64,000 nucleotides of DNA from Citrobacter sp. FP75 (lineage in GTDB: Bacteria; Pseudomonadota; Gammaproteobacteria; Enterobacterales; Enterobacteriaceae). The stretch lies in NCBI RefSeq assembly GCF_018342065.1, contig NZ_JAFDOE010000004.1, forward strand, positions 171,957 through 235,956, in the 5' to 3' direction. A program made the position numbers and the translations under genes. This document shows positions 35,773-46,751 of this stretch, in pieces. Under the pieces are notes generated by a model that saw only the letters and a list, made by a program, of their open reading frames with translations, had not been told where the DNA came from and made no database searches. The first letter of the stretch is position 1. Every line of letters starts with the position of its first letter.

Positions 35773-36465
35773 TTAATCACCTGTGCAAATAAGCTCTTGC
35801 CGGAGGGCATAATTTCCGGAAGATAAGTTTCTTTCCACTATAATACGTGGGCCAAGTTGAGTACCCGGAGCAATAATTCGCCCTGGTAAAATAATCACCT
35901 GTACACCAAGTCGTGAGCGCTGACCGATATAGCACCCTAGTTTTTCACACCCAGTTGAAATAGTTTCCCATGGGGTGCGAACTGATACATGTTTCTCATC
36001 CAGACGATGGTTACTGGTACGCACCTGTGCTCCCAGATATGCCTGATGCTCAACAACAGAGTCGGAGATAAAACACTGTGGCCCAATAGTTACTTCGGAT
36101 TCAATAACCGCATTTTTAATTTCGGTTGCAAACCCAACTTTCACACTATTGCTAATCACTGTGCCTGGACGAATGAAGGCATAATTGCCAATCAAACTGT
36201 TAGCGCCAATCACTACAGGTCCCTGAATAACAGCACCATGGCAAATTTGTGTATTGGCACCAATAACAACTTCTCCAGCACTTTCATCTATAATGACATT
36301 ATCAGCAATTTGAATTTTGTCCTTTTTGGTATCAAGTTTCAGAAAGTCTCTCACTTCCTGTGGAAGAAGGGCGGGAATAAGTTTCTGACGTTTCCACCAA
36401 GGCCGAATAGCGTGTAGGTTTATCTCTTTGGGGTTCACGTCCAGTAAAAAAGGCAATAGGTCCAT
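35773..36465 (-). CDS. yaiX: YaiX, left-handed beta-helix (hexapeptide) transferase
   Basis: The 230-residue protein carries hexapeptide repeats (VVIGANTQICHGAVIQGPVV and following), the fold of acyl- and nucleotidyltransferases. In K-12, yaiX is a pseudogene broken by IS2; here it is intact. The ATG at 36465 is the only Met in the frame, and its first 44 codons overlap the end of yaiP in another frame. Substrate unknown; acetylation or nucleotidyl activation of a sugar is plausible. Confidence 0.8.
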   Translation of the reverse strand: MDLLPFLLDVNPKEINLHAIRPWWKRQKLIPALLPQEVRDFLKLDTKKDKIQIADNVIIDESAGEVVIGANTQICHGAVIQGPVVIGANSLIGNYAFIRPGTVISNSVKVGFATEIKNAVIESEVTIGPQCFISDSVVEHQAYLGAQVRTSNHRLDEKHVSVRTPWETISTGCEKLGCYIGQRSRLGVQVIILPGRIIAPGTQLGPRIIVERNLSSGNYALRQELICTGD

Positions 36466-37528
36466 AAATAATCCAGATAGCGTACGCTAATAAAACATAT
36501 AGAACAGAAAGTGGCGCTAATGGTACTAATACCCAACAACGATGAAACCACGCGCTAAAAGCACCAATCAGGCAAACCACACCTACCCAAAGAAAAGGAA
36601 ATATAGCTTGTACCACACCATGAACCCCGGTAGCGTGAAATTCATTAACCCAGGTAACCAAATAAATTCCTACGCCATAAAGCACTACCATAACCATAGG
36701 AAAAATGCTGAATATACCGAAGCGGCTAAAGAGGAGTGATTTATGTAATCTCATACATACCGCATAGCCAATAATCCAGCGTCGCCAACGACGCCACTCA
36801 TCACCCAGGCTGTTACATTCTTGCGGATAGACAACACAGCGATTGACCTGACGAACACAATAGCCATTGGCGACCAACGTCCAGGTGAGATCCAGATCCT
36901 CTACTTTTGTCCGATCGGAGAAACCAAACTTACGCAAAACATCCGTTCGAAACATCCCGCATGCGCCACTGATAATAAATGGAGCCCCTCCAAGCAACTG
37001 CTGCAATGTTCGCTTCATAACGATCATCGGTAACTTTACGGTGGCTCTGATATGGGGTAAAAAACCCGCCCCTTTTAATGTTGTAGAGGGAACTCCGCCC
37101 ACAGCATCCGCGCCACGCTCAATCTCCGCCAGCATATACCCTATACCATCGTTATCTGGCGGAACGTAAGTATCAGCATCACTTAAAAAAACCTGTTCGC
37201 AGGTAACGTAATTAAGGCCATTCATCAACGCCCCACCTTTACCGGTATTTTTTTGTGTCACAGCAATAAAACGACCACCCCATTTTTGTTTTACTTCTTC
37301 CATTACCTCCGCGGTATTATCAGTGGAGCCGTCATTAACGCAGATCACCTTACAGAAATAAGGGTTCAGTAAAAGATTTTCCAATGATTGTTTTAGGCAA
37401 GGCCCTTCATTATATGCTGGAATAATAACATCAACACATCCTTTTTTGTGACTTGGTTTTTGTCTTAATGTACTAAGAAACCATATAAATATAGCTACAG
37501 CCATAAATACGAAAATGATAGTTTTCAT
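36332..37528 (-). CDS. yaiP: YaiP family-2 glycosyltransferase
   Basis: The 398-residue inner-membrane protein begins with a signal anchor (IIFVFMAVAIFIWFLSTL). A GT2 domain follows: DVIIPAYNEGPCLKQSLENL, VNDGSTDNTAEVM, FLSDADTYV and DLDLTWTLVANGY. Then come the QxxRW-like WRRWIIGYA and C-terminal membrane helices, as in PgaC-type processive synthases. It should polymerise an exported glycan. It overlaps yaiX by 134 bases and follows yaiS. Confidence 0.88.
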   Translation of the reverse strand: MKTIIFVFMAVAIFIWFLSTLRQKPSHKKGCVDVIIPAYNEGPCLKQSLENLLLNPYFCKVICVNDGSTDNTAEVMEEVKQKWGGRFIAVTQKNTGKGGALMNGLNYVTCEQVFLSDADTYVPPDNDGIGYMLAEIERGADAVGGVPSTTLKGAGFLPHIRATVKLPMIVMKRTLQQLLGGAPFIISGACGMFRTDVLRKFGFSDRTKVEDLDLTWTLVANGYCVRQVNRCVVYPQECNSLGDEWRRWRRWIIGYAVCMRLHKSLLFSRFGIFSIFPMVMVVLYGVGIYLVTWVNEFHATGVHGVVQAIFPFLWVGVVCLIGAFSAWFHRCWVLVPLAPLSVLYVLLAYAIWIIYGPIAFFTGREPQRDKPTRYSALVETSETYSRPSSTGSERLSET

Positions 37529-37537
37529 TATATATGC

Positions 37538-38209
37538 TCATAGAATCATTTTATGAATAACAAAGCCTTCTCCATAATTACTATTAATTTGCTGTCCACG
37601 AAACTGCGCGACAGCACGCAAACGTTCAGGACACATATAATCACGTTTACTCTGACTTCTATGTTTACTTAAAGCTTTAAGTTTTAAATTGAAATCTTCT
37701 TCTTCCAATAATTCAAAAACCTGAGGCATGAATGAAAGCCATGTGCTTGGGGTTTCATAGCCAAGAATTTGTGGAATAGTACGGCAAGCAACCATTGAAG
37801 CCTGATAGACCGCCATATGATCCTGATGACGATCAGCATTGTGCATGGTATATACTCGCCCAATTTCAACATCCGATGGAATTTCATGGTGAATGATGTT
37901 TTCTAGAGCACAAATCATATCATTGAGTTGAAAATGGGCGCGAGTATCGGCAAAATCAAGATGAATGGTTTGCTGGCAGCCTAAAACTTTTAATGCTTCA
38001 CGTGATTCCTGATGACGATCAATAGGTTCATCAGTGCCAGACTTACCGGCCGTCATTACTACAGCAGAAATATAAATCCCCTTTCGCGCAAGACGCGCAA
38101 GAGATGCACCACAACCCAGTTCTATATCATCAGGGTGTGCACCAATAGCAAGTATGCCTTTTCTTTTATTTGATTGAGAAAGGATCACTGACTTTAACAC
38201 CTTATCCAA
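37538..38209 (-). CDS. yaiS: YaiS PIG-L family deacetylase
   Basis: The 223-residue protein has the PIG-L (LmbE) zinc motif AHPDDIELGCG at the N-terminus and HNADRHQDHMAVYQA later, typical of N-acetylglucosamine-type sugar deacetylases. It leads the yaiS-yaiP-yaiX-yaiO group (nine bases before yaiP). A cytoplasmic location and action on a glycan precursor are inferred from the lack of a signal peptide. Confidence 0.88.
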   Translation of the reverse strand: MDKVLKSVILSQSNKRKGILAIGAHPDDIELGCGASLARLARKGIYISAVVMTAGKSGTDEPIDRHQESREALKVLGCQQTIHLDFADTRAHFQLNDMICALENIIHHEIPSDVEIGRVYTMHNADRHQDHMAVYQASMVACRTIPQILGYETPSTWLSFMPQVFELLEEEDFNLKLKALSKHRSQSKRDYMCPERLRAVAQFRGQQINSNYGEGFVIHKMIL

Positions 38210-38621
38210 TATTTTTTCATTTTGTAGATTTTATGATGAGAGTAAAGTGCCACAATATCTGACACCAAACATAACAACATACTAATGCAATCGTTCTTTG
38301 CCACTATTTAGATTCGCTGCTATAACCAAAGAGGCACAAAAACGTTTAATCACTCTCGGACATTTTTATTCTACACAGGAAGCTTTACCAATAATCGATA
38401 ATAAAATAATATTATTTAAGATCAGGCTTAGAAAAACATCATATATACATTAAGATTAAATTAAAGTATCGACTATCCTCTTTGACATCCAGATATGACA
38501 CATGTCGAGATGGCTCTTGCGGTAACCATAAATGCAACAGCATCTGACAGTTCTTTGTTGGTGGAAGAATCCGGCCTACAGACATTGCTGAGTGTAGGCC
38601 GGACGCCATCCTGTTTATTTA
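38210..38621. other. Island/core junction; yaiS promoter region and a REP-like hairpin
   Basis: The first 300 bases are AT-rich and hold the yaiS promoter. Near the core side, CCGGCCTACA and TGTAGGCCGG (38571-38602) form a perfect 10-bp hairpin, REP-like and able to end yhjA transcription. No gene is seen. Confidence 0.6.
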
Positions 38622-40016
38622 TTATTTACCCTGCATATACGGCGTATATACCCCGTTGAGACTTTCAAGGAACGCCACGATATCGTCGATATCTTTCTGC
38701 GGTAGCTCTTTACCCACCTGATAACGCAGCATCAGTTTTACCGCACCATCAAGCGTAGGCACATCACCGCGGTGGAAATAAGGTGCAGTCAGCGCGACGT
38801 TACGTAATCCAGGGACTTTCTGACGCAACTTATCGCGAACTTCATTGGTTACATTCATACGACCAATATCTGCCGCAGTGACTTCGCCAAAATTAAAGTC
38901 CTTTTTCAAGCCCAGGGGTTCAAATGAGCGTCCGCCTAAAATAATACCGCCATGGCAGGTCGCACACTTATTATCCTTAAATAACTGATAACCCTGTTTT
39001 TGCTGGGCCGTTAACGCACTTTCATCACCACGTAGCCATTTATCAAACGGTGCATTTGGCGTAATCAGCGTTTTCTCAAACTCAGCAATCGCGTCAGTAA
39101 TATTGTCCCCGCTGAATCCCTGAGGATAGACGGCGATAAACTCTTGCTTCAAGGCCGGGTCTTTGTCCAGTTTCTGGATAATTTCATCCCAGGATTTAGA
39201 CGCCATTTCAATCGGATTGAGCGGTGGACCACCCGCCTGCGCCTGCAATGTTGGCGCACGGCCATCCCAGAACTGTTCAACGTTAAAGACCGAGTTAAAG
39301 ACCGTCGGCGCATTGATAGGGCCAACGGCACCACCGACGCCAATTGACGTTTTCCTGCCATCCACGCCGCCTGCGTTTAAGGCGTGGCAGTGCGCGCAGG
39401 AGATTGTGCTGTCGCCAGAGATACGTGGGTCATGATAAAGCGTAAACCCAAGCGCCACTTTGCGATCGTCAGTCGGAATGCTTTCCGGTATTGGCTGTAC
39501 AGGTTCATTGCGGTGCTGAGTTGCGGTATCGCGACTGGCGTAGTACTGCTCGCGTTGTTTGGCTACCCAGCCAAGAATTTCCTCTCGCTCCGCATCGCTA
39601 ACCTTACCGGCCCAGTGCAGCGCGGTATAGCGCGTAGGCGGCATGGTGTCGTACTGCATCACCCATTCGATTTTGTTCAAATCACTTTGCGAAACAGGTT
39701 TATCCGCAATCAGAGCGGCGCGAACGGCTTCAAGATTGAACGATTTGTATCCCAGTTGAATGTCGTAATTCATCAATTGTTTAGCGACAGGAAAGGAAGA
39801 ATAGAAAGGCAATTCAGCTGAAGGCGTGTGACAATAATCGCATCCCTTTTCGCGTAAAAATCCTAATACCTTATTATTGGCTTCCAGCGTAGAGGCCTGA
39901 ACATCAGCCTGTTTGCTACGTTGATTATCGTGATACCACACATAACCGGATAATCCAAAATAACAAATCACGATGCCTGCTATAGCAATCGCGGTAAGAC
40001 GGGTAATGATTTTCAT
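38622..40016 (-). CDS. yhjA: YhjA cytochrome c peroxidase (triheme)
   Basis: The 464-residue membrane-anchored periplasmic protein has three c-heme motifs: CDYCH, CAHCH and CATCH. It matches E. coli YhjA (Ccp), a quinol-linked peroxidase that lets cells respire hydrogen peroxide without oxygen. An N-terminal helix (TAIAIAGIVICYFGLSGYVW) anchors it. A perfect FNR box lies upstream. Confidence 0.95.
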   Translation of the reverse strand: MKIITRLTAIAIAGIVICYFGLSGYVWYHDNQRSKQADVQASTLEANNKVLGFLREKGCDYCHTPSAELPFYSSFPVAKQLMNYDIQLGYKSFNLEAVRAALIADKPVSQSDLNKIEWVMQYDTMPPTRYTALHWAGKVSDAEREEILGWVAKQREQYYASRDTATQHRNEPVQPIPESIPTDDRKVALGFTLYHDPRISGDSTISCAHCHALNAGGVDGRKTSIGVGGAVGPINAPTVFNSVFNVEQFWDGRAPTLQAQAGGPPLNPIEMASKSWDEIIQKLDKDPALKQEFIAVYPQGFSGDNITDAIAEFEKTLITPNAPFDKWLRGDESALTAQQKQGYQLFKDNKCATCHGGIILGGRSFEPLGLKKDFNFGEVTAADIGRMNVTNEVRDKLRQKVPGLRNVALTAPYFHRGDVPTLDGAVKLMLRYQVGKELPQKDIDDIVAFLESLNGVYTPYMQGK

Positions 40017-42095
<2,079 letters not shown>

Positions 42096-42132
42096 CGGCC
42101 TGGCAGCCTGATGGCGCTGGCTATTCAGGCTG

Positions 42133-43722
42133 TCAGTTAATGGCGTCATACAGCGTGTTATGAATTTTCTGCCATTTCTTATTTTCGGCGCTTGGCTCCG
42201 CGCGAGCGCGCAGTTCGGCTTGTTCGGCGTCATACCGCTGTCGCGCAACAACGTCCGGTTTGGCGCAAAAACTTTGCAGATAGCTTTTATGCAACGATGT
42301 CAGCGATGCTCCGTTCGACATTGCATGACTTAGCGTACCCATAAACTGCTGACAGGGTTGGGCCTCATCCATCTGCGAGGGATAACGCAACAGCAGCTTC
42401 AGCACGGCGGTATTACCCGCAGTGAACGCCTGCTCCGTCCACGCCAGCTTCCAGTCCATCCCGCCCTGCAAAAACAAGGACGTTACGCGGGTGTCGTTGC
42501 GATCGATAGCCGCCCGCATAGTAAACGCATCCCACGAGATGCCCATACGGGTCACCGTGTCCCGCGCGGAAGGCGCGTCACGTCGCGGTTCCTCCTGCAC
42601 GATGTCAACCGATTGACCGGCAGGTGCCTGTGGCGCAGGCGAGCTGAATAACCAGAACGCGCCCAGCGATATCATCAGCACCATTACGCCAACGGCCACC
42701 CACAGCATGCCGGAAATCAGCTGTTCACGCTCTTCGGCCGTGCGCTGCACCCGTTTTTCCGGCGGGTCGATACTGTCGGCAATTTCCTGCTTATCCTCCC
42801 CGGTCTGTTCGGCCTTTTGCTTTGCCGTTATCCAGAACTGGCGAATGAGGCTCTCATCAGATTCCAGATACGATGCAGGGCTGATGCGGATACGCCGCTC
42901 TTCAAACGCCCGCTGCACAGGGTGGGTGATTTGTCGGTACTGATAATTTAACAGCATCAGTTGTACCGAGCTCAGCGGCTGCTGAGCAATAACCCCATTG
43001 CGTGCCAGCCGGCAGTCATCAAGAAACATACGCAGCGTTAAGCGCGGCTCGACAAACAGCGTGAGTACCGAAGAGTCATTAAAAATCTGGGTAAAATGGC
43101 GCACGAACAGTTTCTTATCGACCACCATTAGCGCCAGTTCACTAAACAACATGCCGTCCAACGCATCACGCCCCTCGCCAAGTTTAAGCCAGCGTCGCAG
43201 CCGATCGGCACCAAAGTGCTGTTTCAGGAAGCTGTTAAGAGGATGTTGGTCCGGCCATACCCGCGCAACGAGGGCTTTCAGCGTTAACTCTATTGCGCGA
43301 AGCTGGCGCTGCGCCTGCATCTGTGCCTCTGGACTCCCGACGTCAATATCGGTTTGATACTTCAGCAACGGTTGAAGATGACGCAATTGCTCCAGAGAGG
43401 CGACAAAGCGCAACGCAGAAATAAGCTGGTTTTCACTGACATCCTGACCACTTTCATATTGAGGTACGTTCTGCTGAAGATGACGCAATCGCAGGGTGAA
43501 CTGGCTTAATTGCGCATCGTTCATCTGCAATCGTCTGGCAACCGCCCCCCAGCCGCCCAGATTCAGGCGGGCCTGATCGAGCTGTTCCAGAAACCAGCGC
43601 GGATCTTTGCCTTCTGCAACATGCACACCTAATAGCAGCAGGATTTCCACCGATGCCTGGCGAATGCTCCCTAAACAGTGTTCAAATGGCGTACATGTCG
43701 CCGGTAATGCGCTATTGGTCAT
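42133..43722 (-). CDS. STY4199-like HEPN-domain membrane protein
   Basis: The 529-residue protein resembles Salmonella STY4199, annotated as a HEPN-domain protein. A cytoplasmic N-terminal part of about 340 residues is followed by one membrane helix (MLWVAVGVMVLMISLGAFWLF) and a C-terminal part with repeat-like helices (AAIDRNDTRVTSLFLQGGMDW, AGNTAVLKLLLRYP), suggestive of ankyrin repeats. The HEPN label is from memory. I do not see an R-x4-6-H RNase motif. K-12 lacks it. Its function is unknown. Confidence 0.65.
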   Translation of the reverse strand: MTNSALPATCTPFEHCLGSIRQASVEILLLLGVHVAEGKDPRWFLEQLDQARLNLGGWGAVARRLQMNDAQLSQFTLRLRHLQQNVPQYESGQDVSENQLISALRFVASLEQLRHLQPLLKYQTDIDVGSPEAQMQAQRQLRAIELTLKALVARVWPDQHPLNSFLKQHFGADRLRRWLKLGEGRDALDGMLFSELALMVVDKKLFVRHFTQIFNDSSVLTLFVEPRLTLRMFLDDCRLARNGVIAQQPLSSVQLMLLNYQYRQITHPVQRAFEERRIRISPASYLESDESLIRQFWITAKQKAEQTGEDKQEIADSIDPPEKRVQRTAEEREQLISGMLWVAVGVMVLMISLGAFWLFSSPAPQAPAGQSVDIVQEEPRRDAPSARDTVTRMGISWDAFTMRAAIDRNDTRVTSLFLQGGMDWKLAWTEQAFTAGNTAVLKLLLRYPSQMDEAQPCQQFMGTLSHAMSNGASLTSLHKSYLQSFCAKPDVVARQRYDAEQAELRARAEPSAENKKWQKIHNTLYDAIN

Positions 43723-43900
43723 TATCGTCCCTAAAAGGACCGCAACAGTGCGGCCTCACGATGGTCTTTATTGCTCTTTTTATAAACGCGGCGTCGTGTA
43801 AAAACGTACCGATGTAAACTGAAACACATTCATATAACAAATAAGTGTGTTTTACAGTGATGACCACGTAATCATTGAAAATTATTCAGGAGGTAAGCCT

Positions 43901-44440
43901 GTGCCAGTGTTAAAAACATCACGTCTGACCTGCCGCCCGCTGACGGAGGCCGATTGGGATTTTTTCTTAGCATTGCAGCAAGATCCTAATGTAATGCACT
44001 ATGTCTCCGATGCACGCGCTGAAGAATATGTACGGGCAATATTTAACTCACGCCTGCCTGAATGGTCTCCCGGAAGCCCACACTGGCTATGCCTGGTCGT
44101 GTGCGATAATGAGTCGGGATCGCGGCTGGGTGTCACGGGGTATGTTCACCAAAATAATGCCTGCGCCGAAGTAGGTTTTCTGCTTGCACCCGAAGCGCAA
44201 GGTAAAGGCTATGGCGCAGAGTCTTTGTATGCCGTGTGTGATTTCGCATTTACCACTGGCGGGTTACGCCGTTTGACGGCCTACGTCACCGCAGGGAATG
44301 AAGCCTCGCGACGCCTGCTGGAAAAGGCGGGATTCGTTCATGAAGGCACACTGCGCGAAAGCTACTGGCTGCATCAAACCTGGTACGACGACTGGATTTT
44401 CGGCCTGCTAAAGCAGGAATATCAGCCACCCACGTCATAA
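43901..44440 (+). CDS. GNAT acetyltransferase (RimJ/RimL-like)
   Basis: I start at the GTG at 43901 (PVLKTSRLTCRPLTEADWDFF), with a strong AGGAGG seven bases upstream; the open frame begins 18 codons earlier. The 179-residue protein has the acetyl-CoA loop LAPEAQGKGYGAESLYAV and TAYVTAGNEASRRLLEKAGF then HEGTLRESYW, as in N-terminal acetyltransferases of the RimJ/RimL group. Substrate unknown. Confidence 0.85.
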   Translation: MPVLKTSRLTCRPLTEADWDFFLALQQDPNVMHYVSDARAEEYVRAIFNSRLPEWSPGSPHWLCLVVCDNESGSRLGVTGYVHQNNACAEVGFLLAPEAQGKGYGAESLYAVCDFAFTTGGLRRLTAYVTAGNEASRRLLEKAGFVHEGTLRESYWLHQTWYDDWIFGLLKQEYQPPTS

Positions 44441-44526
44441 GGCGTTTTACTGAAAAAACGGGCCGCATGGCAACTACTGTAACCGGGTATTTTCTCTAGA
44501 ATGGCTCTCTTTGCGGAGAAATCAGC

Positions 44527-44877
44527 ATGCACCGCCATTCATCACATTTTACGCCCGCCTGTATCGCCTTTATTAAACAGGGACAAGGATTGTCACTGGA
44601 AAAATATCAGGATGAACGCGGCGTCTGGGTCATTGGCTATGGGCATGAAATCACCGCAGGTGAAGCCTTCAATGGCCAAATTTCAGTGGCACAGGCAGAA
44701 ACGCTGCTGCTCACGGATCTGTGCGCCTGCGAGGAATTAATCCATGCAAAGCTGCCGCAGCTGAAAGATCTGTTCCAGTTGGAAGCGTTAATTGCGTGGA
44801 TGTTTAGCGCGGGGATAACCCGGTTTTGCCCATCAGAAATGTGGCCTGATTATATTTCACAGCCAGAGATTATCTGA
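44527..44877 (+). CDS. Lysozyme-fold (GH24) protein lacking catalytic Glu and Thr
   Basis: The 116-residue protein has the N-terminal part of phage-type lysozymes: FIKQGQGLSLEKYQDERGVW then VIGYGHEITAGE. In T4 lysozyme the triad is Glu11, Asp20 and Thr26. At the same spacing this protein has Gln20, Asp29 and Val35, so the general acid is missing. It is also shorter than endolysins (about 160). No signal peptide is seen. It may bind rather than cut peptidoglycan, or be decaying. Confidence 0.75.
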   Translation: MHRHSSHFTPACIAFIKQGQGLSLEKYQDERGVWVIGYGHEITAGEAFNGQISVAQAETLLLTDLCACEELIHAKLPQLKDLFQLEALIAWMFSAGITRFCPSEMWPDYISQPEII

Positions 44878-44895
44878 CTGTGAAATAAGCGTGGG

Positions 44896-45498
44896 TTAAT
44901 GTATTTCGTTTAACATCATTGCCGCCTGGGTACGATTTTTCACTTCCAGGCGCTGATACAGCGACTCCAGATGCGCTTTTACCGTCCCGGTGCTGATATT
45001 TAACATGCGACCAATTTGTTTATTGGACTCTCCGGCAGCCAGCATGGTCAGGATCTCTCGCTGGCGCGCACTTAATGTTTTAATATTTTGGCTACCGCTC
45101 TCGATTGGCGTTAAGCAATCTCTGGGATAAAACATCATGCCCATTGCAACGCTATTGAGCGCCAGCGTAAACGTTCCTGCGTCGGCGTCGCGCGGTACAA
45201 TAGCCAGTACATTTAGCTGCGCCAACTCCTGCAGCCATTTTTTACGGCAATCCGTGGCGGTTATCAGCACTTTTACCGTCGAATAGCGCTGTGCGAGCTG
45301 TTGGAGTAATCCACGGCAAAACTCACCGTCAAGATCGCCATCAATCATAACCAACGCATCCGGGTTTGCTTCCAGCTTTTGCCAAAGGTCATCTGCCTGA
45401 CTGACACCCTGAACATCCACTCCTGGAATACTTTCTTGTAAACTTACATTCATTCCATGAATAAATATCGACTGCCTGTCAAACATTATTAACTGCAT
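44896..45498 (-). CDS. yhjB: YhjB LuxR-family transcriptional regulator
   Basis: The 200-residue protein has a receiver-like N-terminal domain with the phosphoacceptor region degenerate (LVMIDGDLDGEF) and a C-terminal LuxR-type helix-turn-helix (LSARQREILTMLAAGESNKQ, then NISTGTVKAHLESLYQRLEV). I start at 45498 (MQLIMFDRQSIFIHG), as in E. coli YhjB (200). Targets are not known to me. Confidence 0.9.
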   Translation of the reverse strand: MQLIMFDRQSIFIHGMNVSLQESIPGVDVQGVSQADDLWQKLEANPDALVMIDGDLDGEFCRGLLQQLAQRYSTVKVLITATDCRKKWLQELAQLNVLAIVPRDADAGTFTLALNSVAMGMMFYPRDCLTPIESGSQNIKTLSARQREILTMLAAGESNKQIGRMLNISTGTVKAHLESLYQRLEVKNRTQAAMMLNEIH

Positions 45499-45863
45499 TA
45501 CTTCTCTCCGTCTGAATAAGATATTAGCCATCAACGCAGAAGGGTATTACCCACGGGGTAAAATAAGAACTCGCCGTTTGGCAGTGGCCATTCTACCGAT
45601 AACTGAAGAAGAAAGAAGCAGAAATTATGAATGGTTACAGCTCAGGCAAAAGGATTACACAAAGAGGTAAAAGCAAGGCTTTGCTTTAAGGATTTCCTTA
45701 TTATCAGTACGAACATCAAAGCAATTAATATTAATTAATCCGAGTCTATATTTTTTGCTGAAAATAAGGAATCTCAAACGTCGGGTGAATGTGTTACAAA
45801 ACACAATATAGCATGAAGTGCTTCTTTCGACGTATCTCTACACAGTGACAGGTCCTGATATGG
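45499..45863. other. Intergenic region upstream of yhjB
   Basis: AT-rich, with no gene seen. It should hold the yhjB promoter and the end of the EAL gene transcript. No strong hairpin was found. Confidence 0.4.
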
Positions 45864-46700
45864 TCAGCTCTTTTCACCCAACACCAGCTCGATCAGCTCA
45901 TCAATCTGAACCGGCTTACAGAAATAGTATCCTTGTAAAAAATCACTGTTTTTCAAGCGCAGATAGTCAGCCTGAGCCAGGGTTTCAACGCCTTCAGCGA
46001 TAATCCGCAGATGCATCTTTTTCGCCAGCTCAATCAGGGTGTCAACAAGGCGGGTATCACCGTTGCCGTCAATCTGAGCGACAAAAATTTTATCAATCTT
46101 AATGAACTCAGGCTCCAGCTCGTGGATGTATGACAGGTTTGAATATCCCGTTCCAAAGTCATCCAGCGCCACGGCGATATTGGATTTTTTTAATTTGGCA
46201 AACCACTCGCTTAACTGGGGAGTAAAGTGCAGCGGGTACTTCTCGGTTATTTCGATGACCAACTGAACATGGCTTGCAGAAAGCGTTTGCAACAGCGTAA
46301 TGGCATCCGACTCAAAGCGTGGATCGAGACAGTTATAAGGGCTCAGGTTAAGACTGATATAAAGCCCATCAGGGAAAAGATGGATCCGATGCTGAAGCTC
46401 GGCAATCACCTCCTGAACCAGCTGATGCGTCAGCAAGGCAATAAGGTTATGCTCCTCCGCCAGGGGAATGAATATATCAGGGGGAATATTGCCATGTACT
46501 GGATGCCTCCACCTGGCCAATACTTCGATACCCGCGATTCTACCCGTCTGACTATCAAAAAAGGGTTGATAGACTGGCTTAATCTGTCGCTGAGTCATTG
46601 CTGCGCTCAACGTTTTCGCCGCTGTATGGGGAAGAAAGCAGGCTTGCTGCGCACCGGCACCCGAGAACAATCCAGGGCTATCTTTGGTTAAGCTAATCAT
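45864..46700 (-). CDS. EAL-domain c-di-GMP phosphodiesterase
   Basis: The 278-residue protein is a nearly free-standing EAL domain that cleaves c-di-GMP. All signature residues appear present: GIEVLARW, SLNLSPYN, LVIEITEKYP, ALDDFGTGYSNLS, IKIDKIF, IIAEGVET and LQGYYF. The short N-terminus has no membrane helix. It lies 51 bases downstream of the chemoreceptor gene in the same direction, so the two may be coregulated with motility. K-12 has no gene here. Confidence 0.88.
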   Translation of the reverse strand: MISLTKDSPGLFSGAGAQQACFLPHTAAKTLSAAMTQRQIKPVYQPFFDSQTGRIAGIEVLARWRHPVHGNIPPDIFIPLAEEHNLIALLTHQLVQEVIAELQHRIHLFPDGLYISLNLSPYNCLDPRFESDAITLLQTLSASHVQLVIEITEKYPLHFTPQLSEWFAKLKKSNIAVALDDFGTGYSNLSYIHELEPEFIKIDKIFVAQIDGNGDTRLVDTLIELAKKMHLRIIAEGVETLAQADYLRLKNSDFLQGYYFCKPVQIDELIELVLGEKS

Positions 46701-46751
46701 CGCGCACCTTTCGCGTGCGGCTATCCGTTCATGGCAGCCGCACGCTAATCA

